64,000 nucleotides of DNA from Dipteronia dyeriana (taxonomy: Eukaryota; Streptophyta; Magnoliopsida; Sapindales; Sapindaceae). The translations under genes and the position numbers were made by a program. Shown here in pieces: positions 1 through 11,930 of this stretch. Every line of letters starts with the position of its first letter. Within the stretch, counting starts at the first letter, position 1. Location: assembly GCA_032871835.1 (NCBI GenBank), contig CM065295.1, positions 67,574,687 through 67,638,686 of the forward strand, given 5' to 3'. The notes beneath the pieces were generated by a model. The model saw only the letters and a list, made by a program, of their open reading frames with translations. It did not search any database and had not been told where the DNA came from.

Positions 1-260
1 AGGGAAATTAATATTAACAGGTTAAATGGGTCGTGTAAACAGGTCAGTTAAACGGGTCATTTGACACGACCCACCGAACCCATTAATTAAACGGGTTATC
101 CGTGTCGTGTTCGTGTTGACCCATTTTTATTCGTGTCGTGTTTGGGTCGAAAGGGTCTGACCCATTTAATAATCGTGTCGTGTTCGGGTTGACCCAAAAA
201 TAATCGTGTCATGTCCGGGTTGACCCAAACACGACTCGTCAACCCGTATTGACACCCCTA
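1..260. mobile_element. hAT-type transposon end, inserted in Tat element 1
   Basis: The stretch is built of repeats of the words GGGTTGACCC and CGTGTCGTGT, the subterminal pattern of many plant non-autonomous hAT elements. It ends at 260 with a sequence that reads TAGGGGTGTCAATACGGG on the other strand, a typical hAT terminal inverted repeat. Immediately right of it the Tat internal sequence begins; the matching place in Tat element 2 (near 19376) runs on without this block, so the block is an insertion. The other end and its target duplication lie outside the window. No coding potential is seen. Confidence 0.65.
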
Positions 261-551
261 GAGCTGGTGTATCGGGTTTGCCTTTTTGCGAATGTCATTT
301 TGACCTTGCTTGACTGGCATGCTCCTTCGAGCTTCTCCGTCCATTCAGGATTTGATGGTCCCGAGTATTCTATTTGCATGTTCTTATTATCATGTTCTTC
401 CATATGCTCTTATTATCGTATGCTCTGTCGGAAATCCTGAGTAATTTTTATTTATCACTGTAAAATCAACAGTAATTTAAATTTCACAGCTAATATTTAT
501 CCTAACTAAAACTGTCCTGACTAGAAAAAGAACAAAAAGAAGAAAAATAAT

Positions 552-1787
552 TTAAGGATAGAAAATCTTCAGATATTGGGCATTGCATGGTCGGGGTAAA
601 ACCCCTCCATTGGGTCGTGCAATCCAATACGCTCCATGGACAGCTATTCCCTCGATCTTGTATGGGTCTTCCCATTTATCAGCCAGGGAACCTGCAACTT
701 TATTTTTTGTGTTCAATGACACCTTCCTGAGTACCAGGTCTCCTAACTGGAATTTCCTGACCCGAACATGAGAGTTGTAGTGACGAGCTACTCTTTGCTG
801 ATATGCCATATTTCTTATTCGGGACTTCTCCCTTTTCTTTTCTAGCTCATCCAGACTTTGTAATAGCATATCAACGTTCTGTTCTTCATCGTATAGCCTG
901 ACCCGGGGTGATGCATATGATGTTTCTATGGGGATAACAGTTTCTGTTCCGAATGCTAAAGTGTACGGAATCTCTCCTGTTGAAGTCCTTGTTGTCGTCC
1001 GGTATGCCCATAATACTTCGGGAAGCTGTTCAACCCAGCTTCCTTTTTTAGCATCTAACTTTGCTTTGATAGTGTGCTTGATGATTTTATTTACTGCTTC
1101 TACCTGCCCATTTATTTGAGGGTGGGCCAGTGTGGCATAGTAATTGGCAATCTTATATTCCTTGCACAGTTGTCTGAATTTTAGGTTATCAAATTGGGTG
1201 CCGTTGTCAGTGATTATAGTGTCTGGAACTCCAAACCTATAAAGTATATTCTTTTTCACAGAATTTGTGGTGTTTGCTGCTATGATATGCACTAGTGCTT
1301 CAGCTTCTGCCCACTTTATGAAATAGTCAACTGCTACTATGACGTGTTTTGCTCCACCCCCTGTTCCAGCTGACATTGGGCCAATCAGGTCTAATCCCCA
1401 CATGGCGAATGGCTATGGGGCTGTGAGGTTTCTGGGTTTTTCAAGGGGCTGCCGGATATCGTTGGCAATTCTTTGACAAGTATTGCAACTTACCGACCAC
1501 TGGTGTGCATCTGAGAAAAGTGTAGGCCAATAATAGCCTTGCTTGAGCACCTTGTGTGCTAAACTTCAACCCCCAATGTGGTTTCCGCAAACTCCTCCGT
1601 GGATCTCCTGAAGTATTCGATGTGCATTTTCTTCTGGTACACATTTCTGGAGAGCTCGGGAAAAACCCCTTCTATATAATTCTCCTCTGATCAAGGCGTA
1701 CCTTGCTGATCGATACCTGATGAGCTTTGTTAAAACAGGATCTTTCAGGAGCACGCCTTCTTCCAGGAACCTTTTCAGCTGAATCAT
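552..1787 (-). pseudogene. Integrase of Tat element 1
   Basis: The N-terminal zinc-binding part lies in 1787-1441 (HRILQEIHGGVCGNH and a CNTCQ pair) and is broken by frame changes. The core, 1403-552, is one open piece of 283 residues: AVDYFIKWAEAE with the first Asp, TDNGTQFD with the second Asp, and GQVEAVNK with the Glu, so the DDE triad is present. It continues into a C-terminal region ending PCNAQYLKIFYP. Integrase joins the cDNA to the host chromosome. The copy in element 2 is about the same but has lost the second Asp. Confidence 0.85.
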
Positions 1788-1911
1788 CCAACCGCTTTGC
1801 GGTGTTCGGATTTTTGAAATTTATAAGTGCTTCGGTTCAGCTGTACTCGGTTTAAGGAGATGTGTGACCGGAATGGTCTTCGGTTTGATTGTGGTTGTTA
1901 TTGACGCTAGT

Positions 1912-2660
1912 TTAGACAATGCGTTTGCCTTTCATTTCCTCCTTGGGGATCTGAGCAATCTTGTATTCTTTAAATTTTTGGAGGAGTTGTTTTGCGATGC
2001 CACGGTAGGCTATCATACATTCATCTTTGGCTTGGTACTCATCCATGATCTGGTTGACAACTACCTGTAAGTCGCTGAATATCTCAACTTCGCCTGCCCT
2101 GAGAGCTATGCAGAATCTGAGTGTAGCTAATAGTGCCTCGTACTCGGCTTGATTATTAGTTTCTTTGAAATCAAATCTCATGGCACATTCAACATCATCT
2201 CCTTTTGGAGTGCATACTACGATCCCTGCCCCACTGCCATGAGTGTTTGAAGAACCATCAACATACAGTTTTCATGGGAAATCTTTACCCAACATTCTTT
2301 TTGCTTCTAGGTTTGGTTCTGTGAACTCGGCTATGAAGTCTGCCACAGCTTGTCCTTTAAGGGATGTTCTGAGGACATAATGAATGTCGAATTCACTTAG
2401 TTCGATTGCCCATTTGGTCAGTCTTTCTGAAATTTCTGGCTTTTACAAAATTTATCTTAATAGGCAGTCGGTGAGAAACTGGATTGTATGGGCCTAGAAA
2501 TATGGTCTTAGCTTTTTTGCTATTGAAACCAATGCTAAGGCCATTTTCTCTGCCTGTGAGTACCTGGTCTCAGCTGGTAGGAGTGTCTTGCTGATATAAT
2601 ACACTGGTTTCTACACTCCATCTTCTGTTCGGACTAAGACTGAGCTTGCTGCAAGCTCGG
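1912..2660 (-). pseudogene. RNase H and second (archaeal-type) RNase H of Tat element 1
   Basis: The first half (about 2660-2290) keeps pieces of the ordinary gypsy RNase H, such as AETRYSQAEKMALALV and the linker WAIELSEFDIHYV, with stops. The second half keeps the extra RNase H: YVDGSS with the first catalytic Asp, then NNQAEYEALLA with the Glu and EIFSDLQVVVNQ with the next Asp, ending near QIPKEE. The lineage is known to carry this second copy upstream of integrase. The C-terminal end is cut by a stop at 1912. Confidence 0.8.
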
Positions 2661-3662
2661 TTATTGACAGATATAACTGAAGTATTTCCCCCGTTTGTGG
2701 TTTTGAGAGAATTGGGGTCTGGCCTGTCCCAGGTACTCTTTTATTTTTAAGAATGCATGCTCGCACTCTTCATTCCATTCGAGTCCTTTCCCTTTTTTGA
2801 TTAATTTGAAGAAAGGTGGACACCTGTTTGTAGCCTTTGAGATGAATCCTCCCAAGGAAGCTAAACACCCTGTTAGGCGCTGCACTTCTTTTAACGTTTT
2901 TGGTGAGGTCATTTTCTGCAGGGCCTGGATCTTCTCGGGATTAACTTCGATTCCTCTTTGGTGAACTTGAAAACCCAGGAATCTTCCTGAAGGGACTCCG
3001 AATAAACATTTGTTCGGGTTCAACTTCATCTGGTATCTCCTTAGGACATCAAATGTTTCTCGGAGATCCAGGGCATGCTTATCTGCCGAGACACTTTTAG
3101 TCAACATGTCATCAATGTACACTTCCATGTTCCTTCCTATTTGTCGAGTGAAGATTCTGTTGATCAGCCTTTGATATGTAGCACCTGTATTTTTCAAATC
3201 GAAGAGCATTACTGTGTAACAGTATAAACCCTGATCTGTTGTGAAGGCTGTCTTTTCCTCGTCGGCCTTGTTCATCCTGATCTGGTTGTATCCCGAGTAG
3301 GCGTCCATGAAGCTGAGCAATTCGTGGCCTGCTGTGGCATATACCAGTTGGTCTATCCTTGGAAGTGAGAAGTTGTCTTTTAGGCATGCCTTGTTCAAAT
3401 CCGTAAAATCTACGCACATCCTCCATTGCCCATTTTTCTTTTGGACAAGGACTACATTGGCTACCAATTAAGGGTATTTGACCTCTCTAATTGATCCTGT
3501 AGCAAGTATCTTTTCCACCACTTGTTTGATTGCCCGACTCCTTTCAGGATTGAACGATCTTCTCTTTTGTTTCACAGGTTTCGCATTCGGGTCTACTGCT
3601 AGATGGTGAGACATTATTTGGGCATCTATCCCGACCATATCTTCGTGACTCCAGGCGAACAC
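2661..3662 (-). pseudogene. Reverse transcriptase of Tat element 1
   Basis: Two pieces in the same frame, 3662-3468 and 3467-2661, are parted by a single TAA stop just before VANVVLVQKK. Recognisable RT blocks follow in order: KNGQWRMCVDFTDLN, LLSFMDAYSGYNQI, the catalytic box YIDDM (usual YVDDM), LNPNKCLFGV and FLGFQV, then the connection region. The enzyme copies the element RNA into DNA. Apart from that stop and a C-terminal shift near 2670 the core is well kept. The order RT, RNase H, integrase is that of Ty3-gypsy. Confidence 0.85.
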
Positions 3663-4022
3663 ATCTTTGTACTCTTTAAGCAGATTGGTGAGGTTTTACT
3701 TGACTTTCCCTTCCAGGTTAGCCCCGATCTTGACTTTTTTATCTGGTTCATCTTCTTTTAATATCACTTCTTCAACTGATTCTGTTTTGGTTTCATTCGA
3801 CCCTTCCCTTGGATCAAATTCAAATGATAAGAATTCTTTATGCTGACTTGGCTGCATTATGGTGCACACCTGTTCAGCATCATTCTTGTCTTTGTATACT
3901 GACAAGTTTGCTCTTCGGGCCATCTCTTGGGATCCCTTGACTACCCCGACCCTCTGTTTTGTCGAGAACTTGATCATTAATGCACAAGTGGCTATCACAA
4001 CTCTTGTTTTATACAGGAATGG

Positions 4023-4313
4023 TCAATCCAATAATGCATTATATGACAAATTTTCCAAATCTACCACTACAAAGTCGAGTAGGACAGTCCTTTGCATTGG
4101 TGCCGTTCCAACTTTTACGAGTAGCTTGACCGTCCCGAGTGACCTGACCTCAATCCTGACAAACCCTCTGAGTGGAGTATGGAAAGGCTGTAGATCTTTT
4201 CGGTCTAACCTGAGTTGATCGTAGACGGCTACATTGAGAATATCTGATGAAATTCCATTATCTATCAGGATTCTCCTGACTTCCCGGTGACTAATCCGGG
4301 CACTTATGACCAA
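4023..4313 (-). pseudogene. Retroviral-type aspartic protease of Tat element 1
   Basis: A 96-residue open piece with the aspartic protease signature: LIDNGISSDIL stands where the family has a D-[ST]-G active site, so the residue after Asp is changed to Asn. Downstream the hydrophobic run VLLDFVVVDL and YNALLD match the second half of plant gypsy proteases. The enzyme would process Gag-Pol in the particle. The piece lies between gag and RT in the expected order and is separated from both by stops. Confidence 0.7.
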
Positions 4314-4802
4314 GGCGTCATTGAGCCGAATGTCGACGCTATGGGAATCTGCCTCTGTGAATATTATCGGGTCTCATCCTTATTTTACCCTTTTCGGATC
4401 TGGCTCAATCGAGTTCACGTCAAAGTTATTCCTTGCTTCTATTGCTTCTCTGATTTCCTTAGTTCGTTCTCGGTTGCTTTTCCCAGTAGATGATCCTCCA
4501 AATATTGTATGTATTATCTGATTGGCTTCGGGACTGGCTCTTTAATTTAGACCAGGGTTGAGACCAGTCTTAACCTCTTTCTTAGTTTCTGATCTCTCAT
4601 CTTTTTTCAAGATTACATCCCGTAGGTGCCCTTCTCGAATAAGAGTCTCTATGTAATCCCTGAGCTGGTAACACTTTGAAGTCTCGTGACCGGTTTCCTT
4701 ATGAAATCTGTAATACTTGGTTGTATCTTTTCGGGCAAACTAAGACTGTCGTCGTGGTTCTTGCACCATATTCTTCTCTTCTAGGATGGCCAGGATTTCC
4801 TC

Positions 4803-6212
4803 TTATTTTTTTTGAAGAGGGGTATAATTGGTGTATCTGCCTCGGTTTTTCTCTGTGGATTGTTTAGCATTACGCCCGTTACCCCAGTCTTTGCTTTTCT
4901 CCCTACCGTTTCCTTTCTGTTTTCCCTTTTGATTCTGCCTATTGGATTCGGCATCCTTCTGCGCGGGCTTTCCTCCGTGCATATAGGTTCCTCCCGTAGC
5001 TAACTCTTCTTCCTCGGCCAGTGCGTATCCTTCCTCCATATCCATCATGTCAGCATACCTGGTCAATCGAGATCTTCTCAAATCAAAAGATACCTTTCAA
5101 TTCTGCAGGATGTTGATGAATGCAGCAATTATTGCTTCATCATTTGCACTGCCAATTTCTGATACTGCTTGGCCGAATCGTCCCAAGTATTTCTTCAATG
5201 ACTCATTTTTCCCTTACTTTATTTGAGAAAGGTAAGCCACCGACTTTTTTCTGTGCTCAGAAATTGCTTGAAAAGCTCGTGCTCAGTTCACTAAAATTTC
5301 TGATGCTAGCCGGGGGCAAACTCCCGAACCATCATGAACCTGTGTCTTCTTATGTTTGTGGAAAGTTAAGACACAGTAAGGGATCACTGTGGTGATATTG
5401 AGCCATGGTACTTTTATATCGTCTGACGTGCTCATTTGGGTCCGTGTCTTTCTTGAACTACTCCACGTGCGGCATTCTGAACCTTTCTTGGAAAGGGGTC
5501 CGCAAGATTTCACTGGTGAATGGACTGTCAGAGTCATCGTCAGATAAATCGTTTTAGCCATAACGTTTGACCAGTGCGTCCATCGGACGCTTGTTGTTCT
5601 CGACTTCTCGAGTTTGGCTCTGGATTATAACATCTCTGTTTCCCACCGGGCTTCCCCGACTGTTAAACCGCTGGGTGATCTTCATTCCATTTTCTAGCAC
5701 TTCACTCTGATGCCGAGTTTTTTGTATAATTCCGTGATGACCCTTGTGATGGTGCCGATCACTATCTTCTGATGATGATCGATCCCTGTACCGGTCATAT
5801 TTGCGGTGTCTAGCTCGTGCTGTCTGATCTTGGTTCTGCCTCTGGTGTAGTCGTTCCTCTTCAGGCATTTCACGTCCAGTCTGGTTGATCAGGTAGAGTT
5901 CCTTCCAGTTTCCTGCACAGTTAATTCTGGCCCTACTACCACCGAACGAAACCTTGCAGGTGGAAGATTAGGATTCTGTACTTCTGCAGCCAGTAGATCA
6001 ACCTCTTCTCTTACTGCGTCTGCCACCAGTTGCTGCAACGCCTCTCGGAAACGCAGCGTCAGATCTTTTTTCGTTTGAGGAACTTGCTGGATCCCTGCCA
6101 GGTGTGTGGGTTGGTTATCTGTGTTTGCTGCAGGATCTTGTGATGTACTGCCAACATGGAAGTTATCCGGTGACTTTTGGCCATTCCCAGAATTGCTTCT
6201 GCTTCCTGTCAT
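4803..6212 (-). pseudogene. gag of Tat element 1 (broken)
   Basis: Structural capsid polyprotein region. I choose the ATG at 6212-6210 as start because the earlier one overlaps the primer-binding site. The frame begins MTGSRSNSG and stops near 5889, continues in an Arg/His/Asp-rich piece (5868-5554), then in a gag-domain piece with several stops where words such as TDPNEHVRRY and WFGSLPPASI match the conserved Retrotrans_gag core. A final Lys/Asn-rich piece (5081-4803) would be the basic tail. At least four in-frame stops or shifts show it cannot make a whole Gag. No clear CCHC knuckle was seen. Confidence 0.75.
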
Positions 6213-6238
6213 GGCTGTTAATAAAATTGAAGGTTCAG

Positions 6239-6256
6239 CCCCTCTTTCTAGCGCCA
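6239..6256 (-). other. Primer-binding site of Tat element 1
   Basis: Two bases inside the LTR end the minus strand reads TGGCGCTAGAAAGAGG. A start of TGGCGC fits tRNAs ending in GCGCCA; the exact tRNA cannot be assigned by eye. The same site occurs in element 2. Confidence 0.65.
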
Positions 6257-6258
6257 AT

Positions 6259-7128
6259 TGTTGACGTTAATTTCTGGATTGTATGAGAAAAGCCAACAAG
6301 GATTGGATTTCGGCTATCAATTCAAAGAGAAAGAGATTAGAAAAAGTAATCAAGACACAAGTTTTACGTGGTAAAACTCCGATGACCGGAGAAACGTCCA
6401 CGGGTGGTTGAAGGATCAACTAAGCCAAAATCCACTATGAAAATATGATGTTTACAAGCTCTCGATCTCTCTTTCTTCTCTCTGTACTTTTCTATTGCTT
6501 GTTGTCTCTCTCTTTTTTTTAGCGAGATTATGTGTCCTAATTATATATTTATATAGCCCTTTTCTGCCTTGTACAAGTAATAGATCTTTGTATTTAATTA
6601 CGATTATTTACTTGCTTGAGGCCGATTTTCTTCTTTCCTGTTTCAGAGTCTTGTATTGAAATCGAATGGGATTCTAGTAGTGCAGTCCAATTTGGACTTG
6701 TTTTCTTATAAGAATGTGATCTTTGTGAAGAAGTAAAGTTGTTGCCTGATTGGGAACCCTTCCAGCTCAGTATTCTGTTCTCTTTGGGATTCCTTCTTAA
6801 TATGGATATCTTTGTGTATTTAATGACCTAATCCGTGTGAACTAAACACTAAGCTTCTTATTCGGTTTTCTTCATATTTATCCCGAGCAAGGATAATACC
6901 AGCAAGGATAATACCAGCAAGGCCCGAGTAACATCGTTTGAGCCCAAGTGGAAGCGTTATTTAATCAGTCCAGAGTATTGTTAACTGATCCCGAGTAGGT
7001 TTCATTCAACATCCGCTTATTCGGCACTGTTTTGTAGGATATTTTCTGAATGCCTATTTGGATGTCTACCTGGCAGTTTTCTCCTTCCTGTCAATAACGT
7101 GTATCCTTGGTAAAATTCACATACGGCA
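6259..7128 (-). repeat. 5' LTR of Tat element 1
   Basis: About 870 bp. On the plus strand it starts TGTTGACG and ends ACATACGGCA, so on the coding strand it runs from TGCCGTATGT to CGTCAACA, with the usual TG...CA ends. The same sequence recurs at 13961-15516, 20755-21644 and, inverted, at 40729-41624. A TATA box (CTATATAAATATA on the minus strand, near 6542-6556) marks the promoter. The five bases after the LTR, GACGT at 7129-7133, should be one half of the target duplication. Confidence 0.9.
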
Positions 7129-7369
7129 GACGTTTTAAGATTTTTACCCTTAAACATAACTCTCATATATATAACTCTTATATACTATGTTTAAGGTCAC
7201 ATTAATAATCATGGAATTTTCATTATATTTATAAAGTATCAACCATACATGTACACAAATATAAAATGAAAAATAATTTTATTTATTTAAATAGCAATAA
7301 TATATTTTCATCTAATGCTTGTAGGGCTTATATATATATATATATATCAATCTCTCACTTGCCCTAAGG

Positions 7370-7975
7370 CAAATGACACATGTCTCTTAATCATATACCC
7401 TCTAGACGACCTTCAAAGCTCTTAGTAGGCAGTGTCTTCATAAAAGGATTAGTGAAGTTATTTTTCTAATGATCTCTCTAATCAACTGGTACTTTCTCTC
7501 TATATGTTTTCCAGTCTTATGGCTTCTAGGTTCTTTTGAATTTGCCACAACTCCACTGTTGTCATAATAAAGCTTAATTGGTTATCTAGAACAATTTCTA
7601 GATTAGTTAAGAACTTTTGGAGCCATTCTGCTTCTTTTGTTGCTTCACAAGTGGCTACATACTTCGCCTCTATAGTAGAATCACAAATACAAGCTTGTAT
7701 GATGCTTCTCCATATTACAGCTCCTCCACCAATAGTGAACATTGATTCAGATGTTGAATTTCTTGAGTCTCTATCTAATTGAAAAACAAAATTAGTGTAT
7801 CCAGTAGAATCAAATCCTTACCAGAGTAAACCAGCATATAGTTTCTCATTCTTCTAAGATACTTGAGAATATGTTTGACCGCCATCTATTGATCCTGGTT
7901 TGATTGATACCGACCGACTACTCACATTGCATAGCATACGTGAGGCCTTGTACATAACATAGTATATATTATAGG
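7370..7975 (-). pseudogene. Ty1-copia RT/RNase H fragment A
   Basis: On the minus strand the piece 7742-7500 reads VIWRSIIQACICDSTIEAKYVA, the RNase H end of Ty1-copia pol, followed leftwards by AT-rich 3' sequence. Right of it, 7800-7960 repeats the RT-to-RNase H junction that is also found in fragment B at 10250-10440, so the two are separate copies of the same family. Stops and frame changes show long decay. 7129-7370 is AT-rich with no gene. Confidence 0.75.
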
Positions 7976-8136
7976 GAAAAATAATTTTTTTGTAAATAAA
8001 TGTGTTTTGGAAAAAAAAATCAAAACATCGCCAGATCGCATTCTAAATGTAATACAAATTGAATTAATTTAGAGATTGCCTTTCTAGTTTAGTCTCTATA
8101 AATCTTCAACACTTAGTACAAGATCGAATCACATAG

Positions 8137-9236
8137 AAGTGTGGACAACTTTTTTTTTGAACCAAGGTGTAAATCCACCTACAAGACTTAAAGAAAAAGA
8201 TTAAAAGTTGTTAATAGATATTTTTGATAAAGGACCAAAGTGAAATTTTCCACCTGCCTGGTACCTAGTAGGTTCTACCTCAGATCCAATTTTCGTACAA
8301 CCTTGGCACCTCGATACAGCTATCTGGGAAAAAGGTCTACACGACTTCTCCAATACTACCACATTTCGAGAAGGGCGGCTCCAAGGTACTCTCTACCTAG
8401 TACCTAGGTACCAGAATATCTACATGGTACCTAAATGCCTCGACACCAGTTTGTGACCCATCTGAGGTATACCTCCAAGCTGCTTAGCAGAAAGAAAGAC
8501 ACCAGGAAAATACCAGCATGGTAGAACAAACACCACGCCAACAGACCAGTATGTCAGGGTACCGTGCCACCAGGATGCAGAATTAGATTTCTCCTCCAAG
8601 CAAAAGGGTTGACTCCTTTGCCATTAAAGCGCCATAATGAGACCAAACAGGTCAACGAATTCACCATTAATTCCTATTTAAACTTAAACAAAAACATGAC
8701 GTAATCAATTGGAGCAATTCCCGTGTGAATTGACATCCTCCATTAACGCCAATCAATTTCGATAACTCGACCAATCAATTGGTCTAAATTATAGGGATTC
8801 GATGAGCAAGGATAGGAGGATATAAATACAACATTCAAGTCCGAGGAAAAGGATTGGATAATCTGATTTTTGACTAAAAGTAGCCAAGAATTCGACCAGA
8901 GCTTTTTCGCCATTGAAGAAATAGCCACTTATCGACACGTACAAGATCGCCATCTCCAGTTGTGTTTGTGAGAGTGAGAGGTCAAGAGAAAATGTAATGA
9001 TATTGATATCATCATTGTCATTGTTTTACCCCCTTTTGTAATCTTAATTATTCAAGTACATAATAAAGCAATACATCGATTTTATTCACATTGCTCACCT
9101 CTCCTCTTTTTCTCTTCCCCATTCTCCTAGGTAAGAGGTACCCACACCGACCATAACCTACCAGGTAGCGGTCTCGAGGGTATTAACTCAGGTTCCTCAC
9201 CTTGAGTGAATTTTTGACTGACAAAAGCTGAAATCG
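8137..9236 (+). repeat. LTR-like block, plus orientation
   Basis: No reading frame of note. The right 350 bp resembles 25330-25672: both share the order ACTTATCGACA, GCCATCTCCA, an AATAAA-rich stretch, GGTAGCGGTCTCGA-type sequence, and an end of the form TTTTYGACYRACA. A TATA box (ATATAAATAC near 8820) lies upstream in the plus direction. This fits an LTR or solo LTR reading rightwards. The left boundary is not certain (a TG at 8140 or at 8225) and no target duplication was found. Confidence 0.45.
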
Positions 9237-10234
9237 AATTTTAAACTTACAACTTACTTTCAAACTTGTGTCAACGCCAATGAGAATGACAAGTTTGATG
9301 TAAATCTATTCTTTCTCTTAAGCCACCAATTTATAGGTTTAGAAAAGAATAATTTGTTTTCTCATAGAACTCAAGAATCACAAATCTTATTGTGATTTAG
9401 TAAGTCTAATCTTATCAGAAGTTTTTTCCTTTTATTTTATTTTATTTATTTTTTCCATCAAAATCATATTTTGATTTATTTTCCATTCCTAATGGGAAAT
9501 AAAATAAAAGAAGTTAGATGGGTCTTTGTCGTGGAACCCAACATTCCATTAGGTTCCTTTTTGATGACATAATTTAAGTTGCAAAGTTTGGGAATCCAAG
9601 GGTTATTTTAATTACAAGCTCCAATATATTAATTTCATTTTAGTCCACTAAAAATTTGAAATTGCACTTTTGAATCAAAATAAAATATATTAAATATTTT
9701 TACCCTAACAAATTGTATAAAATATGTATCCTCGTGAAAAATACCAATAATTAAAATGACTTTTGACTGTTGCATTATTTAAAATTTTATTCCTTAGGAT
9801 CGTCCTTACGTCTAATGGATAATTTTGATTTTTCATAAAGCATGATTCAATAACTCATTATATGCTCGGTACCAAGATTCATTATCTAAGTCCTCGTAAG
9901 ACCCATAAGGTGATATTTACTCTTATTTGATTGTAAGAGACATGATGTCCATAAATATATACATATATATAACCGTTGTTCTGTGATTGTACTCATTCAT
10001 AGCTCAAACATTACAACTAATAATATATATGGTACATTATTTATCTCATGATTAAGATAGATATTATAATTGCTCTATTGTGAATGTATTATTCCACTAA
10101 CGGTAAAATCGAAATATACCATTAAGTGGTTCTGTTCAATACATCATATATATTAGGTCTTTTGTTCAAAGTCTTTTACTTAGTGATTATAGACTCTTCA
10201 CTTCCTAATTGAAAACAAAAGACTCAATTTTAAT
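9237..10234. other. AT-rich non-coding stretch between copia fragments
   Basis: No coding potential. Probably decayed copia LTR or flanking sequence, judged only from its place between two pol fragments of the same family. Confidence 0.4.
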
Positions 10235-11330
10235 CTAGATAACGTGTGCAACCTGTATCAAATCCCTACCAGAGTAAACCAGCATATAGTTTCTTATTCT
10301 CCTAAGATAATTGAGAATATATTTGACCGTCACCCAGTGATCCAATCCTGGGTTTGAATGATACTGATTGAATACACTCACTGTATAACATATATCACGT
10401 CTTGTACACAATATGGCATACATAAGACTTCCAACTGTTGACGCATTAGGAATTCATCTCATATCTTCTTCCTCTTGAGGAGTCTTAGGACATTTTTTCT
10501 TTGAAAGATGAACTCCTTGCCAAGAAGTTAAAAAACCTTTCTTAGAGTTTTGCATCACAAATCTGATAAACTCTTTATCAAAGTACGATACCTAAGACAA
10601 TGTTAAAAGCTTGTTCCTACAGTCTCTTATGAGTTAAATCCTTATAATAAAGCTTGTCTCTCCTAAATCTTTTATTTAGAATTGGTTAGCTATCTACTTC
10701 TTTATACTTGAAAATAATTCTAATATATTCTTAATTAGCACAATATCATCAACATAAATAACCAAGAAGACCGCCTTATTTTCTTTGATGAACTTGTAGA
10801 GTCATGGCTCATCAACATTTTGATCAATCTATAAGACTTGATAGCCTCATCAAATCTGATATCCCATGATCTAGAAGCTTGCTCAAGTCCATAAATAGAC
10901 CTTTGCAATTTGCAATTTGCAATTTTTTGCTTCTGGCCTTTTGCTACGAACCTCTCTGGTTTTACCATATATATGTGTTCTTCATGATAGTCGTATAGAA
11001 AAGTCATCTTCACATGAATTTACCATCTCTCATAATTATATTACACGGTAATAGATAAGAGAATCAGGATGGACCTAAGCATGGCTATTAGCAAGAAAAT
11101 CTCTTCAAAGTCAACTCCATCTTTTTTGGTAAAACCTTTTTTCCACAAACCCAGCTTTGAAAGTCATCACTTTCCCATCCACTATTCTTTTTCTTTTGAA
11201 GATGCATTTACACCATATGGGATTTACCCTTTCAGGTAGATCAACAAGATCCCAGACAAAGTTGGAGTACATAGACTTCATCTCAAGATTCATCACGTTT
11301 TGGCATTTCTCATTATTAGAATCATCTAAA
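10235..11330 (-). pseudogene. Ty1-copia reverse transcriptase fragment B
   Basis: Three minus-strand pieces in RT order. 11296-11111 has the early block SMYSNFVWDLVDLPE followed by the FKRKRIVDGKV motif; 11013-10735 has EEHIYMVKPERF and LQRSIYGLEQASRSWDIRF; 10423-10235 has MYAILCTRRDICYTV and YILNYLRR. These are standard blocks of Ty1-copia RT. The YVDD box region is damaged near 10740. Frames change between the pieces and stops are frequent, so it is a relic. Confidence 0.8.
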
Positions 11331-11852
11331 AATAATATAGAGGTGTCTAATACAACCTGAGGGGTAAATGGGTTGTTAATCGATTACTTACCAATTTTTC
11401 GATTAGTCAATATTAATCACAATTAACCCAAACAAGCAAACAATAAAAATCATGTGCGAAAATTAAAGAATACTTGATTTTACATGGAAACCCTTTGATT
11501 GGGAAAAACCAAGGGACTAGCTACGTTAGCCACTTGAGCCACAGAAATCCACATTATGAAAAGAAGATTACACCATCAAGTGATACACATACTCTCACTT
11601 TCAAAAACCTCAAGCTATCGACACTACCACTAGCCACTCTTGGTTCAATCCCTAGTGATATCCCTCAACCCACTACTCTTGGCATGACCACCTTCTAGTT
11701 TACCCACAGGCTTTTTATAGTAGCAGTTGGAAAAAAATGTTGGTCAACCAACCCTTGGTTGCAAGACTTCACTTGCTTGTGCAACTTCACCTAGAAGCCA
11801 TAAGATTTTGACTCTATGAAGAGAATTAAAGGTCTAAGTGAATATATGACAA
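11331..11852. other. Non-coding flank left of the Mutator-like element
   Basis: No reliable gene. The words TTTTACATGGAAACCC and GGGAAAAACCAAGGG look like the R-U5 part of a minus-strand copia LTR, but no LTR pair was found. Confidence 0.35.
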
Positions 11853-11930
11853 TATCCAAAAGGGATTTTAGTAAAAATACCCTATTTGAGGGCTTAAATT
11901 ACAAACATACCCTATAAATTATTTTTATAG

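Larger units (their letters stand above)
261..7128 (-). mobile_element. Tat-lineage Ty3-gypsy retrotransposon, element 1 (3' part cut by window)
   Basis: Read on the minus strand the order is 5' LTR (6259-7128), primer-binding site, gag, protease, reverse transcriptase, RNase H, a second archaeal-type RNase H, integrase. The additional RNase H before integrase is a hallmark of the Tat lineage. All reading frames carry stops or shifts, so the element is dead. Its 3' part (tandem repeat, antisense gene, 3' LTR) should lie left of the window beyond the hAT insertion. Element 2 shares long stretches of nearly identical sequence with it. Confidence 0.9.

Noticed and set aside
583..1119. Plus-strand frames opposite to the Tat integrase
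   Set aside because: Exact shadows of the integrase coding strand, without recognisable content.
3859..4521. Plus-strand frames of 68-119 codons over the protease region
   Set aside because: Antisense shadows of the Tat protease and gag region; no family recognised.
11620..11660. tRNA-like word GGTTCAATCCC
   Set aside because: No acceptor stem or anticodon arm around it.
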